From Rhizobium leguminosarum bv. trifolii WSM2297 (GTDB lineage: Bacteria; Pseudomonadota; Alphaproteobacteria; Rhizobiales; Rhizobiaceae): a DNA stretch of 64,000 bases. The notes beneath the pieces were generated by a model. That model was given only the letters and a program-made list of their open reading frames with translations, did not search any database and was not told the DNA's origin. Below are positions 25,388 through 35,026 of the stretch, piece by piece (the first letter of the stretch is position 1; each line of letters begins with the position of its first letter). The stretch spans positions 1,670,146 through 1,734,145 of the forward strand of contig NZ_JH719395.1 in the NCBI RefSeq assembly GCF_000271845.1. Reading direction: 5' to 3'. The position numbers were made by a program, and so were the translations under genes.

Positions 25388-25858
25388 ATGAAAGACACCC
25401 CATCGAATGATCTCGCCGACGTGCCGAAGATCGATGAAATGCTTTGCTTTTCAATCTATTCGGCAGGCCACGCCTTCAACCAGCTTTACCGTCCCCTGCT
25501 CGACGAGCTGGATCTGACCTATCCGCAATTCCTTGTGATGACCGCCCTTTGGACGCGTGACGATCGCACGGTGAAGGATCTCGGCGAGACGCTTTTTCTT
25601 GACTCCAGCACCCTCACTCCGCTCTTGAAGCGGCTGGAAAATGTCGGCCTCGTCACCCGCAACCGAAATCCCGCCGATGAGCGCCAGGTGCTCTTGCGTC
25701 TGACACAGAAGGGGCAGGCCCTCAAGAGCCGCGCCGCCCATGTGTTCCACTGCATCGGCAAAGCCGTCGGTCTCGACGCCGAGACCGTGAGCAAGATTCG
25801 CGATACGATCGCGTCGCTCCGCGACAACATTCACAAGAAGGACAAGGACGAGAGCTGA
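25388..25858 (+). CDS. MarR/OhrR-type transcriptional regulator
   Basis: 156-residue winged-helix regulator. LCFSIYSAGHAFNQLYRPLL contains Cys20 at the place of the peroxide-sensing Cys in OhrR proteins, and the wing helix (SSTLTPLLKRLENVGLVTR) is standard. Such regulators release DNA when the Cys is oxidised by organic hydroperoxides or hypochlorite. The usual partner, an Ohr peroxidase, is not here; the divergent target is an exported hydrolase. The start at 25388 follows GAGGAGAG; the frame extends to 25340 without a ribosome site. Confidence 0.88.
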   Translation: MKDTPSNDLADVPKIDEMLCFSIYSAGHAFNQLYRPLLDELDLTYPQFLVMTALWTRDDRTVKDLGETLFLDSSTLTPLLKRLENVGLVTRNRNPADERQVLLRLTQKGQALKSRAAHVFHCIGKAVGLDAETVSKIRDTIASLRDNIHKKDKDES

Positions 25859-25997
25859 GGCAAGGCGGCGCCCACCGCGTCGTCGCCACGCCAGGACGAT
25901 TTCCATCGACAAGCCGATCCCATATTGTACGATCTGCCGCGTGGCCCAGCGACCCTTGACCGATCGGAGTCTCAGCGCCCGCAATCTCGCCTACCCC

Positions 25998-26011
25998 TCA
26001 CGCCGGCGTGA
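25998..26011. promoter_or_regulatory. Perfect 14-bp palindrome upstream of aldo/keto reductase gene
   Basis: TCACGCCGGCGTGA, 70 bp before the start codon. Possible operator or a small hairpin; no regulator gene is adjacent except the MarR/OhrR gene ending at 25858. Confidence 0.35.
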
Positions 26012-26080
26012 ACACGCCACCATATGTCATTCTACAGCGTTGAGGTACGTCAATCCCGTTTCGGTGAAGGAGGAGTTTCA

Positions 26081-27139
26081 ATGGAATATCGTCTGCTTGG
26101 CCGTTCCGGCCTGAAGGTTTCGACTTTGACCATGGGCACGATGACTTTCGGCGGCGTCGGCTGGGCGAAGATGGTCGGCGATCTCGGCGTCTCCGAGGCG
26201 AAGAAGATGATCGATATGTGCATCGATGCCGGCATCAATCTGATCGACACCGCCAACGTCTATTCCTCAGGCGAATGCGAAAACATCATTGGCGATGCGC
26301 TCGCCGGCAGGCGGCCGCAAGGTGTCCTGCTCGCCACCAAGGCCCGCTTCGGCATGGGTGACGGCCCGAACGACCGCGGCCTGTCGCGCTACCATCTGAT
26401 CCGCGAATGCGAGGCGAGCCTGAAGCGCCTGAAGACCGACGTTATCGATCTCTACCAAGTGCATGAATGGGACGGCCAGACGCCGCTCGAAGAGACGATG
26501 GAAGCGCTTGATACCCTGATCCGGCAGGGCAAGGTGCGTTATGTCGGCTGCTCGAACTATTCCGGCTGGCACATCATGAAGGCGCTCGGCATTGCCAACG
26601 AGCACCGCTACCAGCGCTTCGTCAGCCAGCAGATCCATTACACGCTGGAAGCGCGCGACGCCGAATACGAGCTGCTGCCGATTTCGATCGACCAAGGCCT
26701 CGGCGTGCTGGTCTGGAGCCCGCTTGCCGGCGGTCTGCTCTCGGGCAAACACCGCCGCAACCAGGCAGCACCGGAAGGCACGCGCCAGTTCGCCGGCTGG
26801 ACCGAACCGCCGATCCGCGACGAAAACCGCCTCTGGAACATCGTCGAAACGCTGGTCGCGATCGGCGAGGAGCGCGGGGTCTCGGCCGCTCAAGTGGCGC
26901 TTGCCTGGCTGATCGGCCGAAAAGCGGTGACTTCGGTCATCATCGGCGGCCGCACCGAAGCCCAGTTCCGCGACAATATCGCCGCCGCCGAGCTGAAGCT
27001 GACAGAGGACGAGCGCAACCGCCTCGACGCCGTCAGCCTGCCGCCGGTGATTTATCCCTACTGGCACCAGCTGAACACGGCGAGCGACAGGCTCGGTGAA
27101 GCCGATCTCGAACTTTTCGGCCCGCATCTCAAGCAATAG
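26081..27139 (+). CDS. Aldo/keto reductase
   Basis: 352-residue TIM-barrel oxidoreductase using NADPH. The catalytic tetrad is complete: Asp56, Tyr61, Lys87 and His128 (DTANVY, ATKARF, VHEW). The C-terminal VIIGGRTEAQF contacts NADP. It resembles the YajO/Tas-like group that reduces aldehydes and ketones. The start at 26081 follows GAAGGAGGAG; 19 upstream codons of open frame are not used. The DUF2278 gene lies 100 bp further on. Confidence 0.92.
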   Translation: MEYRLLGRSGLKVSTLTMGTMTFGGVGWAKMVGDLGVSEAKKMIDMCIDAGINLIDTANVYSSGECENIIGDALAGRRPQGVLLATKARFGMGDGPNDRGLSRYHLIRECEASLKRLKTDVIDLYQVHEWDGQTPLEETMEALDTLIRQGKVRYVGCSNYSGWHIMKALGIANEHRYQRFVSQQIHYTLEARDAEYELLPISIDQGLGVLVWSPLAGGLLSGKHRRNQAAPEGTRQFAGWTEPPIRDENRLWNIVETLVAIGEERGVSAAQVALAWLIGRKAVTSVIIGGRTEAQFRDNIAAAELKLTEDERNRLDAVSLPPVIYPYWHQLNTASDRLGEADLELFGPHLKQ

Positions 27140-27239
27140 GCAATCATGGATCACGCTTTGCACGGCGAAGGATAGCGTCATAAAAGATGCACTTTCGCCG
27201 TGTTACCGTAGGACCCCGCTACTCCCCGCGAGGTTCGCC

Positions 27240-28283
27240 GTGCTGAAGAATTACAAGGTCCTGAAGGGTACGGCGAGCGCACTCGCTCTGGACGACGACA
27301 ACGATCCCCACATCGAGATCCGTATCGAGGCGAACGGCATCAGCTACCGCATCGCGCTCAACGTCCGCTCCAAGGAATCGCCGCACGACCTACTCTACGC
27401 CAATATCGTCGATTTCAAGCACCTCGCGCTGACCGAGGCGCTCGAAGAACTGCCGATGGGCCTGACCGACATCCGCAAGGACCGTCCGGAGCTTGCGATC
27501 GATTATGTCCGCGGCGGGCTGATCGAACGCGAAGACATGGATGTCGCGCCCTTCCAACTGTCCGGCCCGAAGAACGACCTGCGTGATTTCATCGAGCCGA
27601 TCGTCCAGGAAGGCATTGCCGATTCGGACGTGCATTTCTACGCCTTCGGTGAGGCCTGGGGCCCGGAGAACAACAAGCCCGACCAATATTTCGATTTCGA
27701 GCCGGGCAACGGCATTCACGACATCCACATGAACCAGGGTGACGGCGGCAGCTTCAAGGCCACCAACGGGCCGAACCAGGACGGCGCACTGCTCGTCCAT
27801 TTCAACGATACCGACGAATGGGCGGCGATCTTCCTCTGCTTCCAGTCGCAGAACTGGAACACCGATGCGGCAACCGGCCATCCGGTTTCCGACAACCGCG
27901 GCGGCCAGGGCCGCGGCGAAGGCACCCGCCGGCCGCAACCGGTCGTCGCCTCGTCCCTACGCATCCTCGCCGCGCTGATCAATCCGGTGAACGGCGAAGG
28001 TGGCACCGAGGCCGAGACGGTGACGATCATCAACCGCTCCGACATGGCGGCATCGCTGGACGGCTGGAAGCTGGAGGACGAAAATGGCAGGACCCAGACA
28101 CTGTCGGGAACGCTTGAGGCCGGCGAGATCCGCACCATAGCGCTCGATGCCGGAAGCGGCGGCCCGCAGCTTGCCAACAGAGGCGGCGACATCATCCTGC
28201 GCAATGCCGACGGCGCCGTGGCCGACCGCGTCGGCTACGGCAAGAGCGAGACGGCAAATGAGGGCTGGACGACGATCTTTTGA
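27240..28283 (+). CDS. DUF2278 protein with C-terminal lamin-tail domain
   Basis: 347 residues. The first 230 match the DUF2278 plan (opening LKNYKVLKGTAS; HIEIRI; NDLRDFI; DVHFYAFGEAWGP; GIHDIHMNQG). The last 110 residues form a beta-rich lamin-tail type domain (SLRILAALINPVN, then VTIINRSDMAASLDGWKLEDE). No signal peptide. The role of DUF2278 is unknown; lamin-tail domains in bacteria often accompany secreted nucleases or surface proteins. I choose the GTG at 27240, preceded by GCGAGG, since no good ATG exists. Confidence 0.82.
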   Translation: MLKNYKVLKGTASALALDDDNDPHIEIRIEANGISYRIALNVRSKESPHDLLYANIVDFKHLALTEALEELPMGLTDIRKDRPELAIDYVRGGLIEREDMDVAPFQLSGPKNDLRDFIEPIVQEGIADSDVHFYAFGEAWGPENNKPDQYFDFEPGNGIHDIHMNQGDGGSFKATNGPNQDGALLVHFNDTDEWAAIFLCFQSQNWNTDAATGHPVSDNRGGQGRGEGTRRPQPVVASSLRILAALINPVNGEGGTEAETVTIINRSDMAASLDGWKLEDENGRTQTLSGTLEAGEIRTIALDAGSGGPQLANRGGDIILRNADGAVADRVGYGKSETANEGWTTIF

Positions 28284-28310
28284 TTGGCGTTTGGCTGGCT
28301 CCCTCTCCTC

Positions 28311-28445
28311 CCTCATTCCTGTGCTCGTCACAGGAATCCAGTGCGCCCAAGTCTTTGGGCGCGGGAGACTTCCTTCCCGAATGCGGAGTCATTCACGGCG
28401 CGGGCGCGCCGTGGCTGGATTCCTGTGACGAGCACAGGAATGAGG
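28311..28445. repeat. RIME1-like palindromic repeat, intact
   Basis: A 135-bp element with perfect 31-bp inverted arms at its ends (left arm begins CCTCATTCCTGTGCTCGTCA; right arm is its exact complement) and inner palindromes around GCGCCC/GGGCGC and CGGCGCGGGCGCGCCG. Placed in the gap between convergent genes, where it could act as a terminator. Fits the Rhizobium-specific intergenic mosaic element class. Confidence 0.85.
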
Positions 28446-28482
28446 GAAGATAGTGAGGTGCCCCTCCCTCAATCAAAAACGA

Positions 28483-29703
28483 TCACCCACCAATCTCGGC
28501 CGAGATCAACGCGCCCAGACGGCCGATCCCGTCCTCGATCATCTGCTCGTTGGCGCAGGAGAAGCTGACGCGGAAGGTGTTGGCGCCGGAGCCGTCGGCG
28601 AAGAAGGCCTTGCCGGGCACGAAGGCCACCTTGGCGGTTTCGAGCGATTTCGCCAGGAGCTTGGCGCCGTCCATGCCTTCCGGCAGCGTGATCCAGATGA
28701 ACATGCCGCCTTCCGGCTTGGTCCAGCTCGTGCCCTCGGGCATATATTTTTCCAGAGCTGCCAGCATGCAGTCGCGGCGCTTCATGTAAGCGGCCTTGAT
28801 CTTGGCGACCTGGACATCAAAGCCGCGCTCGGCAACATCAGCGATCGCCATCTGGTTGATCGTCGAAGAATGCAGGTCGGCTGCCTGCTTCATCAGCACC
28901 AGCTTGCGGATGACGGGCGCGTTGGCGACGATGAAGCCGACGCGAAGGCCGGGCGCCAGCGTCTTGGAGAAGCTGCCGCAATAGATCGTACGCGTGGTGT
29001 TGATGTCGCCCTTCTCAGCGATCTCCAGCGCCAGGATCGGCGGGATCGGATCGCTATCGTAGCGCAGCGACTGATAGGCCGCATCCTCGATGACGGCGAT
29101 GTCGAGCTCTTCGGCCAGCGCCAAAACCTTCCGGCGGCCCTCGAGATCGACCGTTTCGCCGGTCGGGTTGGAGAAGTCGGCGGAGAGATAGGCGAACTTC
29201 ACCTTGCCGCCGGCAGCGCCCGCAGCCGCGCGGTAGGACTCCGGCGTCCGGTTGCCGTTCGGCGTCAGCTGGTCGTAGGCCGGCTCATAGGCGTTGAAGG
29301 CCTGCAGCGCGCCAAGATAGGTCGGCCATGTCACGAGCGCGGTATCATCAGGCGACAGGAACAGCTTGCCGAGATAATCGAGACCCTGCTGCGAGCCGGA
29401 GACGATGAAGACATTGTCGAGTTCGCAGGGGATGCCGAGATCGGCCATCTGCCGCACCAGCCACTCGCGCAGCGGCTTGTAGCCCTCGCTGACCGAATAT
29501 TGCAGCGCCGAATTGACGGCAGCGCCATCGAAAATATCGGCATAGGCCTGTTTGAATTCCTGATCGGGAAACAGCGCCGGATCCGGAATGCCGCCGGCGA
29601 AGGAAATGATGTCGGGCCGGTCGAGAAGCTTCAGGAGCTCGCGGATTTCGGATGCGCGCATGCGCGACGAGCGCGACGCAAACATGGTGTCCCAGTTCAG
29701 CAT
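28483..29703 (-). CDS. PLP-dependent aminotransferase (fold type I, 2-aminoadipate/aromatic type)
   Basis: 406 residues. PLP-binding Lys247 lies in CGSFSKTLAPGLRVGF, with Asp207 and Tyr210 in IEDAAYQ, and NPTG at 179-182. The opening (FAGGIPDPALFP) is that of the LysN/MocR-type aminotransferase family without a DNA-binding domain. Substrates of relatives are 2-aminoadipate, Leu, aromatic amino acids or kynurenine; this one cannot be fixed. It is separated by 301 bp from divergent ilvE. Confidence 0.9.
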   Translation of the reverse strand: MLNWDTMFASRSSRMRASEIRELLKLLDRPDIISFAGGIPDPALFPDQEFKQAYADIFDGAAVNSALQYSVSEGYKPLREWLVRQMADLGIPCELDNVFIVSGSQQGLDYLGKLFLSPDDTALVTWPTYLGALQAFNAYEPAYDQLTPNGNRTPESYRAAAGAAGGKVKFAYLSADFSNPTGETVDLEGRRKVLALAEELDIAVIEDAAYQSLRYDSDPIPPILALEIAEKGDINTTRTIYCGSFSKTLAPGLRVGFIVANAPVIRKLVLMKQAADLHSSTINQMAIADVAERGFDVQVAKIKAAYMKRRDCMLAALEKYMPEGTSWTKPEGGMFIWITLPEGMDGAKLLAKSLETAKVAFVPGKAFFADGSGANTFRVSFSCANEQMIEDGIGRLGALISAEIGG

Positions 29704-30004
29704 GGGGTTTCCTCGTATTTTCTAATATCCGTAGCTGATCACGGGGGGGAATTTATGTCAATAATACTGACCTATTTTCTTGTCGCTGAGACAAAGTTTG
29801 AAGATCCGGCATTCGAGAGCCCGAACCAGTTGGGTAGGCGTTGGAGCTTTCACGCAATGGCCTGCCCGGTTGCGTGAAAATTTGCCGCTTCGAGCGACTA
29901 TTCCTCTGATCAAAAGCGGAAACCGGCCGATTCAGACCTTTCCAAAACCGGCCCGGGGGCAGTAGTGTGCCGCCCATTATTCAATGGACTATCAAGGTGC
30001 CAGC
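29704..30004. other. Divergent promoter region between aminotransferase genes
   Basis: A 301-bp gap between two divergent aminotransferase genes. It contains A/T-rich blocks near 29715-29780 and 29870-29900 that may hold the promoters. No clear operator, riboswitch or attenuator was seen. Confidence 0.4.
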
Positions 30005-31105
30005 ATGACCGCGACGTCGACCTCTCCTGAAATCAACATCGAACTCCACAAGTCTCCCGTCCCCGACGCCGATCGCATCAAGGCACTGGAAACACCCGGC
30101 TTCGGCAAGATCTTCACCGATCACATGGTGCTGGCACGCTGGACGGCCGACAAGGGTTGGCACGATGCGAAGGTGACGCCGCGCCGCCCCCTGGAACTCG
30201 ATCCGGCAAGCGCCGTGCTGCACTACGCTCAGGAAATCTTCGAGGGCATGAAGGCCTACAAGGCAGACGATGGCCGGATTCTGCTCTTTCGGCCTGAAGA
30301 GAACGCACGCCGCTTCGCGCAGTCGGCGACCCGCATGGCGATGCCTCCTGTGCCCGAGGAACTCTTCCTGAAGGCGGTCGAAGCACTGGTCAGCATCGAC
30401 AAGGCCTGGATTCCGTCCGGCGACGCCAGCCTGTACCTTCGCCCCTTCATGTTCGCCAACGAGGCGTTTCTCGGTGTCCGTCCGGCTCAGGAATATGTCT
30501 TCTGCGTCATCGCCTCTCCGGTCGGCGCCTACTTCAAGGGCGGCGCGAAGGCCGTCTCCCTTTGGGTCGAGACCGAATACACCCGTGCAGCCAGCGGCGG
30601 CACCGGCGCTGCGAAATGCGGCGGAAACTACGCAGCCAGCCTCGTGGCGCAAGCCGAGGCTTCGAAGAAGGGTTGCGATCAGGTCGTCTTCCTGGACGCC
30701 GCAGAGCATCGCTGGGTCGAAGAACTCGGCGGCATGAACGTCTTCTTCGTGATGAACGATGGATCGATAGTGACCCCGCCTCTTGGCGGCACGATCCTGC
30801 CGGGTATCACCCGGGCCTCCGTCATTGTGCTCGCCGAAGAAAGGGGGTTGCGCGTGGAGCAGCGTCCCTACTCCTTCGCGGAATGGCAAGAGGATGCCGC
30901 CAGCGGCAGGCTCGTCGAAGCGTTCGCTTGCGGCACTGCCGCAGTCCTGGCGGGCATCGGCCTGGTTCGGCATGCCGGCGGCGAGTTTCTGGTCGGAGAC
31001 GGACAGACCGGCAAGCTGACCAGCGAACTGCGCCAGCAGCTCGTCGGTCTGCAGAAGGGCGTAACGAATGATGAGCACGGCTGGACGCGCCTCATTCCGG
31101 CCTGA
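30005..31105 (+). CDS. ilvE: Branched-chain amino acid aminotransferase
   Basis: 366 residues of the fold type IV BCAT class, the longer (BCAT2-like) form. The PLP Lys204 is in GTGAAKCGGNYA; the EIFEGMKAY and PPLGGTILPGITR motifs contact substrate and cofactor phosphate. It makes Leu, Ile and Val from their keto acids using glutamate. The start at 30005 (MTATSTSPE) is preferred; the frame also allows 29984. The ilvC gene lies 1.5 kb downstream on the other strand, so the two are not cotranscribed. Confidence 0.93.
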   Translation: MTATSTSPEINIELHKSPVPDADRIKALETPGFGKIFTDHMVLARWTADKGWHDAKVTPRRPLELDPASAVLHYAQEIFEGMKAYKADDGRILLFRPEENARRFAQSATRMAMPPVPEELFLKAVEALVSIDKAWIPSGDASLYLRPFMFANEAFLGVRPAQEYVFCVIASPVGAYFKGGAKAVSLWVETEYTRAASGGTGAAKCGGNYAASLVAQAEASKKGCDQVVFLDAAEHRWVEELGGMNVFFVMNDGSIVTPPLGGTILPGITRASVIVLAEERGLRVEQRPYSFAEWQEDAASGRLVEAFACGTAAVLAGIGLVRHAGGEFLVGDGQTGKLTSELRQQLVGLQKGVTNDEHGWTRLIPA

Positions 31106-31247
31106 ACTCCAGACCTTCCACGCGAACGGCGGCGCCGACACCGACAGGGTGGGCGCCGTTCTCGGCCTCGCCCGCAATGCAGTCGGGCTGGCGGCAGCTC
31201 TCAGACTCGCCCCCCCGCCAGCGCGATCATCTATGCGACTTGATGGC

Positions 31248-31326
31248 TGAGATCCTGACGCGCGCGACGCCCGTTTCAAGGGTCTCGAGCGCATCATCGA
31301 TATGGATAAAAAAGACCGACCTTGAT
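31248..31326 (+). pseudogene. Possible gene remnant (C-terminal fragment)
   Basis: After a stop codon the frame reads DPDARDARFKGLERIIDMDK followed by KDRP and TGA. The composition (GLERIIDMDKKDRP) looks like a genuine protein C-terminus, but no start codon or upstream body exists. It could be the end of a lost gene in the 329-bp gap between ilvE and parD. Evidence is slight. Confidence 0.25.
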
Positions 31327-31434
31327 GTGACCCAAGTGCTCGACGGCGGCGCACAACGCTTCTATCACAATGCGGGGAATGGGAATCTGGCAGCAGGGGC
31401 GCTGAGCCGGCATCTACGGACGGCACCGAATTCA

Positions 31435-31686
31435 ATGGCAAAAATGACGATCATGCTTCCGGATAATCTGGCGGACTACGTCGCACGCCGTGTTGCAAGC
31501 GGCAGATACAGCAGTGCCGGCGCATATCTGGCGGAACTCGTCCTGAAGGATCAGAACCACCGCAAGCTCGACGACGACGAACTGCGTGATATCCTGAGGC
31601 AGGCTGAGGAGAGCGGCATCAGCGACCGGCGCATTGCCGACATTCTGCTGGAAACGAAGGCGAAGCTGCGTGACACCCCGCTATAG
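31435..31686 (+). CDS. parD: ParD-type antitoxin
   Basis: 83 residues with an N-terminal ribbon-helix-helix (MTIMLPDNLADYVARRVASGRYSSAGAY begins the DNA-binding part) and an acidic C-terminal helix that wraps the toxin. It overlaps the parE frame, whose GTG lies 17 bp before the parD stop. Type II antitoxins of this class repress their own operon. The start could be at 31444 instead. Confidence 0.9.
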   Translation: MAKMTIMLPDNLADYVARRVASGRYSSAGAYLAELVLKDQNHRKLDDDELRDILRQAEESGISDRRIADILLETKAKLRDTPL

Positions 31687-31999
31687 GCTGACCCGGACCG
31701 CAGACGCCGTGCTGTCAGGCATCGATGAATATGCCAGCCTGCATTTCGGCGAGGCGCAGGCGGATGCCTATCTTCTCGATTGGGACAGGATTTTCGTGCT
31801 TCTTTCGCGCGTGCCCTCCATGGGAGACGAGTGCGACGAACTCGGATCCGGCCTCCGCCGCCTCCTCCACATGCGCCACGTCGCTTTCTACCGCGAAATA
31901 CCGGACGGCATCCTCGTCATCGACATCATCGGCGCCGACCGGCTTCCCGATAGACACCTTCAATCAAACCGACGATCGGCCGGCCCGCATGCCCAGTGA
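31670..31999 (+). CDS. parE: ParE/RelE-superfamily toxin
   Basis: 109 residues, starting at GTG 31670 inside the parD end. ParE features: YRLTRTADAVLSGIDEYASLHFG (first helices), LRRLLHMRHVAFYREIPDGILVIDIIG (beta sheet with the conserved Arg and His). Members poison DNA gyrase or cut mRNA. The C-terminus past IIGADRLPDRH is a short polar extension. The following methyltransferase gene begins before this gene ends. Confidence 0.88.
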   Translation: MTPRYRLTRTADAVLSGIDEYASLHFGEAQADAYLLDWDRIFVLLSRVPSMGDECDELGSGLRRLLHMRHVAFYREIPDGILVIDIIGADRLPDRHLQSNRRSAGPHAQ

Positions 32000-32576
32000 C
32001 AGCACTTCCGCCTTTTACGAGGAAAATGCCGCGACATACGCCAGCCGGGCGCGCAGCCTGCCCAAACAGCAGCTCGATGCCTTCCTCGCCGGTATCGCAC
32101 CGGGTGGCGCAATCCTCGAACTCGGCTGCGGTGGCGGCCAGGACAGCGCCTATATGCTGTCGCAGGGTTTCGACGTGACGCCGACGGATGGCTCGGCCGA
32201 GCTTGCAAGGCAGGCGGAAGTGTTGATCGGCAGGCAGGTGAAGGTCATGCTGTTCCAAGAGCTCGACGCCGACCGCGCCTTCGACGGCGTCTGGGCGCAT
32301 GCGAGCCTTCTCCACGTCCCGCGGGCTGGGCTGCCCGATGTCTTCGCCCGCATCCACCGCGCGCTCAGAACCGGCGGCCTCCTTTACGCAAGCTTCAAGG
32401 CGGGGGAAGCCGAGGGCCATGACGGCTTCGGGCGTTACTACAACTACCCCTCCGGCGGATGGCTGTCGGAGCTTTTAACGAAAGACGGCTGGCGCAACCT
32501 CGCCATCGAGGAAAGCGATGGCGGCGGCTATGACGGCAAGCCGACCCGCTGGCTGACTGTGAGCGCAGAACGATAA
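31989..32576 (+). CDS. Class I SAM-dependent methyltransferase
   Basis: 195 residues. Motif I ILELGCGGGQDS and the following acidic loop DVTPTDGS bind SAM; AFDGVWAHASLLHVPR is motif IV-like. Small-molecule type (tellurite resistance TehB or UbiE-like group). The ATG at 31989 lies 11 bp inside parE, so it may be translated with the toxin-antitoxin pair. The substrate is unknown. Confidence 0.87.
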   Translation: MPSDSTSAFYEENAATYASRARSLPKQQLDAFLAGIAPGGAILELGCGGGQDSAYMLSQGFDVTPTDGSAELARQAEVLIGRQVKVMLFQELDADRAFDGVWAHASLLHVPRAGLPDVFARIHRALRTGGLLYASFKAGEAEGHDGFGRYYNYPSGGWLSELLTKDGWRNLAIEESDGGGYDGKPTRWLTVSAER

Positions 32577-32600
32577 AGGCCGGAGCTTTCGCCCCGGCCT
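32577..32600. terminator. Bidirectional hairpin between convergent genes
   Basis: Perfect 7-bp stem AGGCCGG/CCGGCCT with a 10-base loop just after the methyltransferase stop and before the ilvC stop. GC-rich; no long T-run. Confidence 0.55.
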
Positions 32601-32621
32601 CTCGCAATCGTCTAGAACGAC

Positions 32622-33665
<1,044 letters not shown>

Positions 33666-33691
33666 TCATGTTGACTGTCATTAAGGCGAAA

Positions 33692-34357
33692 TCAGCCGAG
33701 AACCGGCATCTCCGCCAGAACCTTGTCCGTGCCGTAGAGCCGGAGGAAGGCGGTGACCGCCCTCTCCGCCTGGCGCGCGGTATCCTTGAGGCCCGGTTCG
33801 CCGAGCAGCATGCGCACATGCAGGTCGGAAACAACAAGGCCGTAAAGCGTGTGATAAGCCTCATCGGCATCGGAAAAACGCAGCAGCCCTGCCCTCTTTC
33901 CGGCATCGATCAGCGCCATGGCGCGGCGGTCGATCTGGCGGCGGCCGCGCTCGAGCAGTAGCTTTCCGAGCTTCGAACCGTCGCGGTTCGACTGGCCGAT
34001 CGCCAGCCGGTTCAGCGCCAGCGAGACATCGCCGGCCAGCACCTCCAGCAGGTCACGCGCGAAAATGACGACATGGTCGTGCAGGCTCGCCGCCGTCAGC
34101 CGCTCGCCATTACGCTCGAAGGTGCGCACCTTGCTCGCCTGATAGGCAATCATCGCCGACAGCAGTCCGTCGCGGTCGCCGAACCACTTATAGAGGCTTT
34201 CCTTCGAGCAATTGGCGGCACGCGCGACACCCGAAGTCGTCAGCGCCTTCTCGCCGCCATCGACAAGCAGCCGCAGCGCCTGCTCCAGAACGGCGTTCTG
34301 GCGCGGCGAAAACTCGCTCGGCTCTGCGGTATCGACGGACACGGTCAATGCTCCCAT
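33692..34357 (-). CDS. TetR-family regulator
   Basis: 221 residues. Helix-turn-helix at about 35-65 (ALTTSGVARAANCSKESLYKWFGDRDGLL), followed by a helical ligand domain. A perfect 16-bp palindrome at 34361-34376 sits right ahead of the start codon and is probably its own operator. ilvC follows, but TetR control of ilvC is not shown. Ligand unknown. Confidence 0.9.
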   Translation of the reverse strand: MGALTVSVDTAEPSEFSPRQNAVLEQALRLLVDGGEKALTTSGVARAANCSKESLYKWFGDRDGLLSAMIAYQASKVRTFERNGERLTAASLHDHVVIFARDLLEVLAGDVSLALNRLAIGQSNRDGSKLGKLLLERGRRQIDRRAMALIDAGKRAGLLRFSDADEAYHTLYGLVVSDLHVRMLLGEPGLKDTARQAERAVTAFLRLYGTDKVLAEMPVLG

Positions 34358-34360
34358 ATA

Positions 34361-34376
34361 CGTACCGTACGGTACG
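34361..34376. promoter_or_regulatory. Perfect palindrome, probable TetR operator
   Basis: CGTACCGTACGGTACG, a fully self-complementary 16-mer placed 4-19 bp upstream of the TetR start codon. Binding here would block its own translation-initiation region or promoter, giving autorepression. Confidence 0.75.
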
Positions 34377-34525
34377 GTTCGTGAGGTTTATGCGACAAAC
34401 CGATCGAGCCGTCAAGCAGGCCCGGCAGATTTTTAACGGGAAAGCTCGGGGAGACACCAGAATGGGATAGGCGCGCATCCGTCAGCATCGCATAATGTCG
34501 CCCATGCCATTGCCGGGAGCTTTCC

Positions 34526-34984
34526 ATGTCGCGCTTGCCTGCCGCCTTTCTCGTCGCCGGAGCAGTCATCCTGGGAGCATCGCTCCTCAGCGCCGGCGCC
34601 TTCGCGCAGTCGGAAAACGAGGTCTATAACAGGATCGAGGAGCTGCACGGCAATGCCGAGGCCTTCGACCGGCCGCTGCGCCAGCTCGTGCAGGCCATGC
34701 GCTCACATGACGCCGAATCCATCGCCGGTCTTGCCGAATATCCGCTGACCGTCAAAGCCAACGGCGAGACTTATGAAGTCGAGAACGCTGAGGATTTCAT
34801 CGAGAATTTCGACGATCTGGTGACGCCGGAGACGCGCCGCGCCGTCGGGCGACAGCAATATCAGGATCTCTTCGTCAACAGCGACGGCGTCATGCTCGCA
34901 AACGGCGCCATCTGGATGGGCGCGGTCTGCGAGGATAATGCCTGCGACAACAGCCATTGGGCGATCATCGCCATCAACAATTAG
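34526..34984 (+). CDS. Exported hypothetical protein
   Basis: 152 residues with a signal peptide ending AGAFAQ. The mature part is acidic (IEELHGNAEAFDRPLRQLVQ; EDFIENFDDLVTP) and ends with two Cys (VCEDNACD) close enough for a disulfide. Nuclear transport factor-like features (the IWMGAVCED strand) hint at a lipocalin- or NTF2-like fold, but I recognise no family with certainty. Isolated gene. Confidence 0.75.
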   Translation: MSRLPAAFLVAGAVILGASLLSAGAFAQSENEVYNRIEELHGNAEAFDRPLRQLVQAMRSHDAESIAGLAEYPLTVKANGETYEVENAEDFIENFDDLVTPETRRAVGRQQYQDLFVNSDGVMLANGAIWMGAVCEDNACDNSHWAIIAINN

Positions 34985-35026
34985 ACGATGCCGACCATCG
35001 GACGCGACAAACCTGCTGCGACGCTG

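Noticed and set aside
28453..29877. Plus-strand frame over the aminotransferase
   Set aside because: Antisense shadow; begins inside a repeat and has no ribosome site.
29981..31441. Minus-strand frame of 486 codons over ilvE
   Set aside because: Antisense of the ilvE coding sequence; ilvE shows a full PLP site.
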